DNA of 15,840 nt, from assembly GCA_945876015.1 (NCBI GenBank), contig CAMCNM010000016.1, positions 1-15,840 on the forward strand. The letters are read 5' to 3'. Shown in pieces: positions 1 through 7,913 of this stretch. The position numbers and the translations under genes are program-made. The notes under the pieces were generated by a model. It was not told where the DNA came from. It made no database searches and saw nothing but the letters and a program-made list of their open reading frames with translations. This DNA is from Gemmatimonas phototrophica. Lineage in GTDB: Bacteria > Gemmatimonadota > Gemmatimonadetes > Longimicrobiales > Gaopeijiaceae. How positions within the stretch are numbered: position 1 is the stretch's first letter; every line of letters begins with the position of its first letter.

Positions 1-1717
1 TGAGCACCCATCCACCCGGGTCCACGGCCGCCGCGTCCGCGGGGCAGGGCGCGGGGATGCGCACGGTCGTGCGCGCGCCGGAGAGATCGACCGCCTGTCG
101 GCGCTCCCCCCAGCCGCCGCGCACGAGCACTTCGGTCGGCACGCGGAAGCGGGGCCACGACGTGCGCTGGACCTGGGCCACGTCCACCACGATTTCGCGC
201 GTGGCCTCGTCCCAGCGATGCGTGACACGCAGCACCGGGTGTCCGGGCCGGTTGAGCCACTGATCGAAGAACCAGCCGAGATCCTCGCCGGAAGCCTTCT
301 CCATGGCGGCGCGGAGGTCGGCGGTGAGCGCGTTGCCGTTCACGTGGCTGGCGTAGTAGTCGCGGACGCCCGAGTGGAACGCCGAGTCGCCCACCACGCC
401 GCGCATCATGTGGAGGATCCAGGCACCCTTGTCGTAGTTGTTGAAGTTGAGCAGTTCGAACAGATCGCCCGCGCTCGGATCGATCACGGGTTTTTCGGGA
501 TCGATCGAGCCGACGTACTGGAGCCGCGCTCCCTCCATCTCGCGCCGGAAGGCGGCCGGGCCGTCCGTCCACTCGCAGAAGAGCGCGGCGAAGTAGGTCG
601 CGAATCCCTCGGAGAGCCACAGGTGGTGCCAGTCGGTCTCCGTGACGGAGTCGCCGAACCACTGGTGCGCGGTCTCGTGCGCCACCGTGCTCTCCATGTT
701 CCGGCCGCTGTGCAGCGTGGTCTCGGAGTAGAAGATCGCCGATGCGTTTTCCATTCCGCCGAAACGGGTGGAGGACTCCACGTGCGCGAGCTGCTCGTAC
801 GGGAACGGGCCGATCCAGTCGGAGAATAGGTCCACCATCTGGGCCGCGCGCTTGAAGCTCGCCGCGCCGATGGTGCGATCGTCGGGATAGAGCGCAGTGG
901 TGACCACCACGCAGCCGTCCGCGCGCGGGGACGCGGGCGCGCGGCCGCAGGCGGCCAGCCCGATCGTATCCACCGCGAGCGTCGTCGCGCCGAGCACCAT
1001 CGTGTAGGTGGGGATCGCGACGTCGGTGCGCCAGCGCCACGTGCGGCGCTCACCCGCGGGTCCGCCGGTGCCGGCGGGAGTTCGGGTCGGCGCGCCGATC
1101 TGGGCGCCGTTCGCGACGACCTGCCAGGCCGCCGGCGCGTGCACGGTCAGCGCGAGCGTCGCCTTGTCGGCCGGATGGTCGATCGAGGGAAACCAGTAGC
1201 GCGCGCGGTCCGGCCAGTTGTCGGCGAACGCTGCGGGTTGGTTGACCGCATTCCGGCCGAGCACGAGCCCATCCTCGGGGACTCCCGAGTAGGTGACCTC
1301 GACCTGCACGAGGTCTCCGGCCGAGCCCGGGCCGGTCACGACGAGCAGCTTCCCATTCTGTTGATCCACCGCGACGTCGCCGCCGTTCACGGTCACGCGC
1401 TGGGCCGCGAGCCCGACCAGATCGAGCCGGAGCACCGTGTCCGGCACGTCGCTGCGCGCGAGGCCGATGCGGGCGTGGCCGGCGATCCAACCTGGTCCCT
1501 CGGGTAGCGCGATCTCGAGGTCGTAATGGAGGACGTCCCAACTCGGTGCGTAGGGACCGCTGGGCGGGGCTTTGCCCGGAGGAATCGCCGCCGGCTCCGT
1601 CGCCGGTGCGACTGCCGGCAGCGCTGCTCGCGGCTCCTGTCCTCCGGCCAGAGCGGGCGCGCACGCGGACAGGAGCGCCGCCGAGGCCAGCCCGAGCGCC
1701 CCGAGGGCGCGGGTCAC
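1..1717 (-). CDS. M1 family zinc aminopeptidase, lipoprotein (C-terminus beyond window)
   Basis: Gluzincin aminopeptidase that removes N-terminal residues from peptides, probably anchored in the envelope. The 572 visible residues show the M1 hallmarks: the exopeptidase motif GGMEN at 320-324 (usual form GAMEN), the zinc motif HETAH at 347-351 and the third ligand E370 in WLSEGFATYF, with the usual spacing of 18 residues. The N-terminus has a short basic and hydrophobic stretch ending in the lipobox LSAC (Cys19), followed by an Ala/Pro-rich linker, so it should be lipidated. The GTG start is chosen because it gives this signal directly; its GTGA overlaps the stop of the upstream receiver-PIG-L gene by 4 nt, implying translational coupling. 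The frame is still open at base 1, so any C-terminal domain (HEAT-like or secretion sorting signal) cannot be judged. No lesion is seen in the visible part. Confidence 0.93.
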   Translation of the reverse strand, partial: MTRALGALGLASAALLSACAPALAGGQEPRAALPAVAPATEPAAIPPGKAPPSGPYAPSWDVLHYDLEIALPEGPGWIAGHARIGLARSDVPDTVLRLDLVGLAAQRVTVNGGDVAVDQQNGKLLVVTGPGSAGDLVQVEVTYSGVPEDGLVLGRNAVNQPAAFADNWPDRARYWFPSIDHPADKATLALTVHAPAAWQVVANGAQIGAPTRTPAGTGGPAGERRTWRWRTDVAIPTYTMVLGATTLAVDTIGLAACGRAPASPRADGCVVVTTALYPDDRTIGAASFKRAAQMVDLFSDWIGPFPYEQLAHVESSTRFGGMENASAIFYSETTLHSGRNMESTVAHETAHQWFGDSVTETDWHHLWLSEGFATYFAALFCEWTDGPAAFRREMEGARLQYVGSIDPEKPVIDPSAGDLFELLNFNNYDKGAWILHMMRGVVGDSAFHSGVRDYYASHVNGNALTADLRAAMEKASGEDLGWFFDQWLNRPGHPVLRVTHRWDEATREIVVDVAQVQRTSWPRFRVPTEVLVRGGWGERRQAVDLSGARTTVRIPAPCPADAAAVDPGGWVL

Positions 1718-2715
1718 GGGATGTCCTTGCCCTTCTCGCGCAGCACCTCGAACGCCTCCGCCTGGCCGAATCCGAGCCGCCTCCCCCCATGCATCGCAGC
1801 CGCCTCAACGTACTTGGCCTGAAGGTCGGGGCGCGCGTGGTCCCGGAACGCGGTCAGCACCTCGAGCTTCCGGGCCAGCATCGGCGCGATGTCTACGAAG
1901 CGCGTCGGGCGGAACTCGTCCGACGCGCTCGCTGTCTCGTAGGCGAGGACCGTGTCTACGCTCCCGACCGTGGTGCGCGCGATGCGGTGTGCCTCCCTCC
2001 GCTGCGGGTTGTTGTCGGCCAGGGAGGGGATGAAGACCGTGTGCGGCTTGAGTTCCCGGATGATGCGCTCGAGGAGCATCTGGTGCTCGGAGGGATTCTC
2101 GGCGTGCGTGACCGACGTGCCGGTGATGATGATGCGCGCCCCCATCAGCTCCGCTGCCTTGTGCTCGGCTTCGGCGCCTGGGCCGCCGTCCCCGGTCAAC
2201 GCGCTGAAGGGGAGCACGAACACTCCGTCGCCCCGCTCCCGGAATCCCAGGAGGGTGCCGCCGCAGCCGCCCTCGACGTCTCCGGGCAGCGCGCCGATCG
2301 CGAGCACGGCGGAGGGCGGGGCCGCCGGGGTGGCCTTCGGGGTGCACATCTCCGCGACGCGCTGCAGGAGCTCGTCGCGGTCGAGCGGCTTCGACAGCAC
2401 GTGATTGGCGCCGGCGCGGTACGCGTGCTCGATGTAGTGGCTGGCGGTGTAGCCCGTGGTCGCGAGGATCGGTAGCGTCGGGTGGGCCGCCCTGACCTCC
2501 CGGATGAGGACGTAGCCGTCCTTGCCGGGCAGGTTCAAGTCCGTGATGACCAGATCGAAGGCCTTCTTCTCCATCAGCCGCGCGGCCATATCTCCGTCCT
2601 GCGACGTGGTGACCTGGTAAGGCCCACCTCTCTCGAGCAGCGCACGTACGAGGTAGATCTCCTCGATCGAGTCCTCCACGAGGAGGATCAGGTACTTGCC
2701 CCCGACCGGGCGCAT
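1714..2715 (-). CDS. Response-regulator receiver domain fused to a degenerate PIG-L/LmbE-like deacetylase domain
   Basis: 333 residues in two domains. Residues 7-123 are a CheY-like receiver: acidic pair E14/D15, phosphoacceptor D59 (ITDLNLPG), T86 and K109 (LSKP), so phosphorylation should work. Residues 136-330 follow the PIG-L/LmbE fold: GCGGTLLGFRERG after the first motif, and FRPTRFVDI with a helical tail near the end. Active members have AHPDDxE and a DxHxDH motif that bind zinc and supply the acid-base pair. Here the first reads ALPGDVE (142-148: His to Leu143, first Asp to Gly145, second Asp kept) and the second DNNPQR (234-239: both His lost, Asn236 and Arg239). Deacetylation is therefore unlikely; a phosphorylation-controlled binding role is my inference. 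The ATG lies 28 nt inside the MFS gene and no strong Shine-Dalgarno is seen, so the start is moderately certain. No histidine kinase is adjacent. Confidence 0.88.
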   Translation of the reverse strand: MRPVGGKYLILLVEDSIEEIYLVRALLERGGPYQVTTSQDGDMAARLMEKKAFDLVITDLNLPGKDGYVLIREVRAAHPTLPILATTGYTASHYIEHAYRAGANHVLSKPLDRDELLQRVAEMCTPKATPAAPPSAVLAIGALPGDVEGGCGGTLLGFRERGDGVFVLPFSALTGDGGPGAEAEHKAAELMGARIIITGTSVTHAENPSEHQMLLERIIRELKPHTVFIPSLADNNPQRREAHRIARTTVGSVDTVLAYETASASDEFRPTRFVDIAPMLARKLEVLTAFRDHARPDLQAKYVEAAAMHGGRRLGFGQAEAFEVLREKGKDIP

Positions 2716-4025
2716 CGCTCGACGGCCTCGACCGCCGCGACGCCGAGCCTCGGACCGTTGCTCGGCTCGGGCACCCAGACCCACACGATCAACCCCATCG
2801 CCAGCACCGCGACCGCGCCGAGCATGGTGTTCGATCCGTAGCCCACCCTGGCGTAGAGAGGCCCGGACAGGGCGGCGCCCACGGCGAATCCCACCTGGCT
2901 CAGGGCGACGGTCAGGCTCATGAGGGAGCCGCGCCGTTTGTCGTCCAGCGAGGTGAGGAGGGCGGAGAAGGGGCTGATTCGCATCGCGATCAAGACCATG
3001 GCCATGAAGAAGAAGGGATAGGCGATCCACACGCTCCTCACCACCGGAGTGGTGAGCAGCATCAGGATCGAGAGTCCGCACGACGACATCAATATGATGC
3101 GCTTCCGGCCGACCCGGTCGGAGGCGTGCCCGGCCATGGGTCCCGCCAGGACGTTGGCGACGCCTCCGAACAGGTAGATCGAGGCGATCTGCGCGCTGGT
3201 CACACCCAGGTCGTTCTCGAGCCAGGAGGGAAAGTACACCATGTAGACCGACACTCCCATGTACATCATGAAGTATGCGAGCGAGGCCAGGGCGACCTCC
3301 TTCCGGCGGAGCATCGCCCAGTAGTCTCGCACGGCGCTTTCCACGGTGAGGGGCGCCTTGTGCCGTTCCACGGGGGGCTGGGGAATGCGGAACCAGATGA
3401 TCACGAACGTCGCCGCCATGGTGACCGCGAACATGTAGAACGGCGCCCGGAATCCCCACCGACCCGCCATGACGATCCCAAGCGGAATACCGATGATCTG
3501 CCCGAACGCGGATCCGCTCATCACCCAGCCGGTGGCCCATCCCCGGCGCTCGTAGGGGAACCAGTCGCCGATGTAGGAGACCGCCACCCCGGAGAGCATG
3601 CCCCCGGCCGCTCCGGTGAGCGAGCGCAGCGCCAGGAACGACGCGTAGTTGGTCACGAACACGTGCAGGGACAGCGCGATCGCCATCACCCCGGTGCCCA
3701 GCAGCAGCATGCGCCGCCGACCGATCCGGTCCGAGATGGGCCCACTGATCACGGCGAACAGGGCCAGCATCATCGAGTAGGCCGACACCAGCGTACCGAG
3801 CACGGCCGCGTCGATCCCCAGCTCCTGCCCGATCCTGGGGAGGATGGGCGAGATGATCATGGTCTGACTCGCCGAGCTGAACACCAGAAGCCAGAGGGCG
3901 AAGACGATCAGGGCGGACGAGGGACGCTTGATCCTGGGGATCCTCTGTGAAGTTGGCGGCCCGGGGCGGGCGTAGATTCGCGGGGACCCTCGGGACGGCG
4001 CAACGGCGGGCCCGGGATGCCGCAC
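2688..4025 (-). CDS. MFS transporter, DHA1-like (start uncertain)
   Basis: Twelve-helix inner-membrane secondary transporter, probably a proton-coupled efflux pump of the drug:H+ antiporter-1 type; the substrate is unknown. The first helix begins ALIVFALWLL; a motif A loop, GPISDRIGRRRML, lies between helices 2 and 3; GSAFGQIIGIPLG resembles motif C in helix 5; GHASDRVGRKRI is the second-half copy of motif A. The start is odd. The natural N-terminus, KRPSSALIVF, is preceded at 3930-3932 by ATC, where ATG would be expected, with an AGAGG sequence 9 nt upstream. The nearest canonical in-frame start is GTG at 4025, which has no Shine-Dalgarno and adds a Pro/Arg-rich leader of about 31 residues; it is used here only as the outer limit. 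The last 28 nt overlap the receiver-PIG-L gene. It is transcribed divergently from the UMF1 gene. Confidence 0.85.
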   Translation of the reverse strand: MRHPGPAVAPSRGSPRIYARPGPPTSQRIPRIKRPSSALIVFALWLLVFSSASQTMIISPILPRIGQELGIDAAVLGTLVSAYSMMLALFAVISGPISDRIGRRRMLLLGTGVMAIALSLHVFVTNYASFLALRSLTGAAGGMLSGVAVSYIGDWFPYERRGWATGWVMSGSAFGQIIGIPLGIVMAGRWGFRAPFYMFAVTMAATFVIIWFRIPQPPVERHKAPLTVESAVRDYWAMLRRKEVALASLAYFMMYMGVSVYMVYFPSWLENDLGVTSAQIASIYLFGGVANVLAGPMAGHASDRVGRKRIILMSSCGLSILMLLTTPVVRSVWIAYPFFFMAMVLIAMRISPFSALLTSLDDKRRGSLMSLTVALSQVGFAVGAALSGPLYARVGYGSNTMLGAVAVLAMGLIVWVWVPEPSNGPRLGVAAVEAVERCARSGAST

Positions 4026-4061
4026 TGGCGATCGTCCCGCGCCGCGGGTTAGCGTGACCTG

Positions 4062-5297
4062 GTGAACCGTAAGCACGTGGTCTCCTGGGCGTTCTACGAC
4101 TTCGCGGGATCCATCTACTCGGCCGTGATCGCGGCGGCCGTGTTCAACGTCTACTTCGCGAACGTCATCGTCGGGAACGCGGACGGGCGCGGCGACCAGA
4201 TCTGGGGTTGGGTCGGGTCGGTCTCGGTCGCGATCGTTGCGCTCACCTCTCCGCTGCTCGGCTCGGTCGCGGACCGCGCCGGCGTGCGCAAGCGGCTGAT
4301 GCTCGTCTACACGCTGCTCGGGGTCGTGGCGGTCGGGTTCTTCACCACGCTGAAGCCGGGCATGGTCTGGACCGGGTTCGCGCTCGCGGTGCTCGCCAAC
4401 CTCGGGTTCGAGGGTGGCCAGGTCTTCTACAACGCCTACCTGCCCGACATCGCCCCGAAGAGCCATCAAGGCCGCGTGTCCGGCTGGGGCTTCGGGCTCG
4501 GCTATCTCGGATCGGCGGCCGGACTCCTCGCTGCCATCCCGCTCGCCTCCGCCGGGCGCTTCGATCTGCTCTGGATCTTCGTCGCCGCGTGGTGGCTGCT
4601 GTTCAGCCTGCCCGCGTTCACGATGCTGCCCGAGGCGCCCGGCACGGGAGATTCGCTCGGCGTGGCGGCGATGAAGGGGATCACCGACTTCCGCCGCATC
4701 TTCCGCGAGGTGATGGCCGAGCGCGAGCTACGCCGCTTCCTCATCTCGTTCTTCTTCTACATCGACGGCGTTCTCACCGTCATCTGGTTCGCGGCGATCT
4801 TCGCGTCCGAAACCCTCCAGTTCGATCAGCAGGAGACGATCGTCCTCTTCCTGGTCGTGCAGCTCTCGGCTCTGGCGGGCTCGTTCGCGATGGCCAAGCC
4901 GACCGACGTGCTGGGACCGAAGAAGATCATCATGGCGATGCTCGTGCTGTGGAGCTCGGTGGCGATCGCCGCCTACTTCGTCACGTCAAAGAGCGTGTTC
5001 TTCGGCATCGCGGTGGTCGCCGGGATCGGGCTCGGGTCGATCCAGGCGGCGAGCCGGAGCTTCATGTCCGCGCTCATCCCGGAAGGGAAGGAGGCCGAGA
5101 TGTTCGGCTTCTACGCGTTCTGCGGAAAGTCGTCGTCGATCATCGGGCCGATCGTGTTCGGCACGGTGTCGCGCGTGACGGGCGGGAACCAACGCCTCGC
5201 GGTCGTCGCGATCGCCGCGTTCTTCATCGTGGGCGGGGTGCTGCTCGCCCGGGTGGCCGATCCGCTTGCCGACGCACCCGTGCGGGCCGCGGGGTAG
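4062..5297 (+). CDS. UMF1 family MFS transporter (ATG22-like)
   Basis: 411-residue polytopic membrane protein. The N-terminus, SWAFYDFAGSIYSAVI followed by FNVYFANVI, is the signature of the UMF1/ATG22 branch of the major facilitator superfamily (usually WxxYDxANSxY). A motif A-like loop, GSVADRAGVRKRLM, follows helix 2, and about 12 hydrophobic segments can be counted. Eukaryotic Atg22 exports amino acids from the vacuole, but bacterial members have no established common substrate, so none is assigned. GTG at 4062 is used because the family signature begins within nine residues and no better start lies nearby. The TAG stop is followed 7 nt later by the glycosyltransferase gene, so the two probably share a transcript. 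The promoter must lie in the short gap before 4062 or in the 5' end of the divergent MFS gene. Confidence 0.9.
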   Translation: MNRKHVVSWAFYDFAGSIYSAVIAAAVFNVYFANVIVGNADGRGDQIWGWVGSVSVAIVALTSPLLGSVADRAGVRKRLMLVYTLLGVVAVGFFTTLKPGMVWTGFALAVLANLGFEGGQVFYNAYLPDIAPKSHQGRVSGWGFGLGYLGSAAGLLAAIPLASAGRFDLLWIFVAAWWLLFSLPAFTMLPEAPGTGDSLGVAAMKGITDFRRIFREVMAERELRRFLISFFFYIDGVLTVIWFAAIFASETLQFDQQETIVLFLVVQLSALAGSFAMAKPTDVLGPKKIIMAMLVLWSSVAIAAYFVTSKSVFFGIAVVAGIGLGSIQAASRSFMSALIPEGKEAEMFGFYAFCGKSSSIIGPIVFGTVSRVTGGNQRLAVVAIAAFFIVGGVLLARVADPLADAPVRAAG

Positions 5298-5304
5298 CAC
5301 GGCC

Positions 5305-6252
5305 ATGCCGAAGGCGAAGAAGGTGATCGGATGGGGCCTCGTCGGGCTCATCGCGCTCCCCCTGATCGGGTGGCTCGCGCTGCCCTGGCCCGTCGCGTAC
5401 CGCTGGACCGATCCCGCCATGACCGGCGTGATGCGCTACCGGATGGACGAGGCGTCAGCCGCGGGCGAAACGCTCGAGATCCAGCAGCTCTGGGTGCCCC
5501 TCTCTCAGATCTCGCCGCAGATGGTGCGCGCGGTGATCGCCTCCGAGGACGGGCGCTTCCGCGACCACTCCGGGATCGACTGGGAGGCGCTGGGCGAGGA
5601 GCTGCGCTACCGCGGGAAGCCGCCGTTCTCGTGGCGCGACGCGGACGACCGGAGCGCCCTGCTCGCCGCGGGACGGTACTACATGGACCACCGCGATCAG
5701 GTGAAGGGCCGCAGCACGATCACCCAGCAGCTCGCGAAGAACCTCTACTTCTCTCCGGCCCGATCGCTTCCCCGGAAGGGCGCCGAGCTCTTCGTCGCGC
5801 GGCGCATCGAGCGGTTCCTGTCCAAGGATCGGATCCTCGAGATCTACCTGAACACGGTCGAGCTCGGCCCCGGCCTGTTCGGCGTCGAGGCGGCCGCGCA
5901 GAAGTACTTCAAGGTCCCTGCGTCCAAGCTCACCCGGTTCCAGGCGGCATCGCTCGCGGGCACGCTGCCGCACCCGCTCACCTCGAACCCGGGCTACCGT
6001 CCTTCGCAGATGGCGTGGCGGCGCGACCTGATCATCGCGCGGCTGAGCGGTGGTGGGACCGATCTTTCGGCGATCCCGGAGATGCCGGAGGAGCTGCTTC
6101 TGCCTTCGCTGGAGCCCGCGGCGCCGGATCCTTCCGGTGGCGAGCCGCCGGTGCCGGCGCCGGACGGCGCGGAGCCCCAACCCGCCGATGGATCGGCGGC
6201 ACCCCCGCTCGACGAGCCAGCGCCCGAACCGACCGTCCCGGACTCGCTCTGA
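5305..6252 (+). CDS. mtgA: Monofunctional peptidoglycan glycosyltransferase (GT51, MtgA-like)
   Basis: Polymerises lipid II into glycan strands at the outer face of the cytoplasmic membrane. 315 residues: a cytoplasmic Lys-rich start, one signal-anchor helix (about 8-31), then a GT51 domain with ASEDGRFRDHSGIDW (catalytic Glu81), GRSTITQQLAKN (135-146), RKGAELFVARRIE, and KDRILEIYLNTVELG with the second catalytic Glu179. No transpeptidase domain follows, so it is monofunctional rather than a class A PBP. Two details differ from textbook MtgA: about 20 extra residues between the first two motifs (roughly 100-134) and a Pro/Glu/Ala-rich, probably disordered tail from about 262 to the end. The ATG at 5305 is preferred over an in-frame start at 5266 that would lie inside the UMF1 gene. 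It converges on the next gene with one base between the stop codons. Confidence 0.93.
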   Translation: MPKAKKVIGWGLVGLIALPLIGWLALPWPVAYRWTDPAMTGVMRYRMDEASAAGETLEIQQLWVPLSQISPQMVRAVIASEDGRFRDHSGIDWEALGEELRYRGKPPFSWRDADDRSALLAAGRYYMDHRDQVKGRSTITQQLAKNLYFSPARSLPRKGAELFVARRIERFLSKDRILEIYLNTVELGPGLFGVEAAAQKYFKVPASKLTRFQAASLAGTLPHPLTSNPGYRPSQMAWRRDLIIARLSGGGTDLSAIPEMPEELLLPSLEPAAPDPSGGEPPVPAPDGAEPQPADGSAAPPLDEPAPEPTVPDSL

Positions 6253-6253
6253 C

Positions 6254-6694
6254 CTAGTCCTCGCGGATCCCGGAGGGATCGCGGGGCTCCAACGGCGGCT
6301 GCACCAGATCCACCGCGATGCCCTCGTGATCCATGCGCATCTTCATCAGCGCGCTCAGCTGCCAGACCATGAGGCGCGTCGCGCGCAGATCGTGGTTGGA
6401 CTCGATGAGCATGAGGGCCATGTCGGCCACCCCCCAGAGGACGCCGGCGAAGACGATCAGGCGGGTGGCCTCCACCAGGAGCACGGGCACGGCCTGCTGT
6501 CCCTGCTGGATCATGCCGAGCACGGTCTCCGCGACGAGCAGCATCAGGAGCAGGACCGCGAGCGCCTTGAACAGGCGCGCCACGTAGCGCAGGCTCGCGT
6601 GGGGCTCGAGGAGGTCGGCGACGAGCCCTCCCTCGAAGCTCGGATGGCCCGGGCGGTCGGCGCCGGGCAGGCGGGTTGTCGCTCGATCGATCAT
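6254..6694 (-). CDS. Unrecognised small membrane protein with two TM helices
   Basis: 146 residues that I do not recognise as a named family. It has a polar N-terminus of about 38 residues, a first hydrophobic helix at about 41-63 (KALAVLLLMLLVAETVL), a short linker with Gln-Gln-Gly-Gln-Gln, a second helix at about 68-97, and a charged C-terminal part with a Met-rich amphipathic stretch (WQLSALMKMRMDHEG). Both ends are probably cytoplasmic. ATG at 6694 is chosen because a purine-rich Shine-Dalgarno, AGGGAAGGA, sits 5 nt before it. It is the last gene of the minus-strand group with the M15-type peptidase, 58 nt downstream of it, and ends in TAG. A role beside the peptidase in envelope maintenance is suggested only by position. 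Confidence 0.8.
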   Translation of the reverse strand: MIDRATTRLPGADRPGHPSFEGGLVADLLEPHASLRYVARLFKALAVLLLMLLVAETVLGMIQQGQQAVPVLLVEATRLIVFAGVLWGVADMALMLIESNHDLRATRLMVWQLSALMKMRMDHEGIAVDLVQPPLEPRDPSGIRED

Positions 6695-6752
6695 CGGTGT
6701 CCTTCCCTCTTCCGGCGCGTGTGCGCCGGCTCTGGCGGAGCGCGGCGCCGGA

Positions 6753-7820
6753 TCACCAGCGCGCGCGATATCCCCGCGTGTCGATGTGCACGAACCCGTG
6801 GTGCGCGCCGGTGGGCGCATAGATCCCAACCCCGCCGATCAGCGACGGGTGATCCTTCTCGACCTGGTCGGCAGCCGCGGCCAGGACGCGCGCGTCCCTT
6901 ACGTCCACGCGGCCGTCGCCGTTCAGGTCGTCCATGCCGCCGTCGCCGTCGTTGTCGATGTAGAAGTCCATCGCATCGCCGTACATGTGACGCGAGAGTG
7001 AAGCACGGCCCTCGGTGTTGCCGCCGTGGTTGTTTTACCAGGGCGTTCGGAAGCCGCTGATGATGCCCACGTCGATGACCGGACGGCCGTTCTTCTCGAG
7101 CACGGCGACGGTCAGCTCGAGCTTGTCGAGGAGCCGGGGGGACATCACCACGTACTTGGGCCACACGTCCGCCTGGCCCTTGGTGAGGAAGTCGGCGAGC
7201 ACGAAATGCTCCGAGATCGGGAGCGTCATGTTCTCGGGCGTGACCTCGATGAAGCCGCGCGGCGTCTGGTAGATGTCCTTCGGCGGCTTGCGGCCGTGCT
7301 CGAACGGCCACTCCCCGATGTGGTACTTGCCGATGTCGCCGTTCCTGCGCGTGGAGGCCGGCACCTGGACGACCACCCTGACGTCGGGCACCTCCTCCAC
7401 GTCCGTCCCGTGGCGCAGCGTGAGCGCCCAGACGCCGGACTGGGCGGGGGCGCGCGCGAGGCTGTCCACCGCGATGCCGGGAGCGGAAAGGTCCACGACC
7501 CCGTTCTGCATGAGTCGGAGCTCGGTCACCACGTCCGCAGGCAGGGAATCGGGGAGCGCGAGATACATGGGCTCGCCGGGCTCGGTGAGCACGACGCGCA
7601 CGTTGCCGCTGATCCCCCTCAGATCCTCGACGTCGGAGAAGCGGCGCACGATCGCATCCATGATGAACGCGGCTTCGGGTGCGGAAGCGGGGTCGAAGGG
7701 ATCGGCGGTGAGGCGCTCCGCGGCGTCCGGTGTGGTGCCGGTTTCGGCGGCGATCGCGATCGACCAACTCCACCCGACGGCGAACAGCGCGATCACCCCG
7801 GCGCGCACGGCGTTGAACAC
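6753..7820 (-). pseudogene. Periplasmic M15/DUF882-like peptidase with calcium-loop insertion, interrupted by an in-frame TAA
   Basis: Zinc peptidase of the M15 (D,D-/L,D-carboxypeptidase) type, probably acting on cell-wall peptides in the periplasm. GTG at 7820 follows a GGAGGT ribosome site and gives a signal peptide (VFNAVRAGVIALFAVGW... ending AIAA). An N-terminal region of unknown fold (about 30-180) precedes the catalytic domain. Conserved pieces are SGFRTPW (255-261), SRHMYGDAMD with His278 and Asp285, and GFVHIDTRGYRARW with His345. Codon 262 (7037-7035) is TAA, where the family has Tyr (FRTPxYN); the frame continues perfectly on both sides, so one base change separates it from an intact gene. 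Residues 288-308 add two EF-hand-like loops, DNDGDGGMDD and DLNGDGRVDVRD, between the zinc ligands. As written, the product would stop before every zinc ligand. Mutation, assembly error or readthrough are all possible. Confidence 0.85.
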
Positions 7821-7913
7821 CCGCTCACCTCCGGGCGCGCCTCGGCGGTACCAGAATCCGGTACGTGCGGGCGAACGGGGGAAGAGCTGCCGAAGATCCA
7901 AGCGGGCTCCGGG

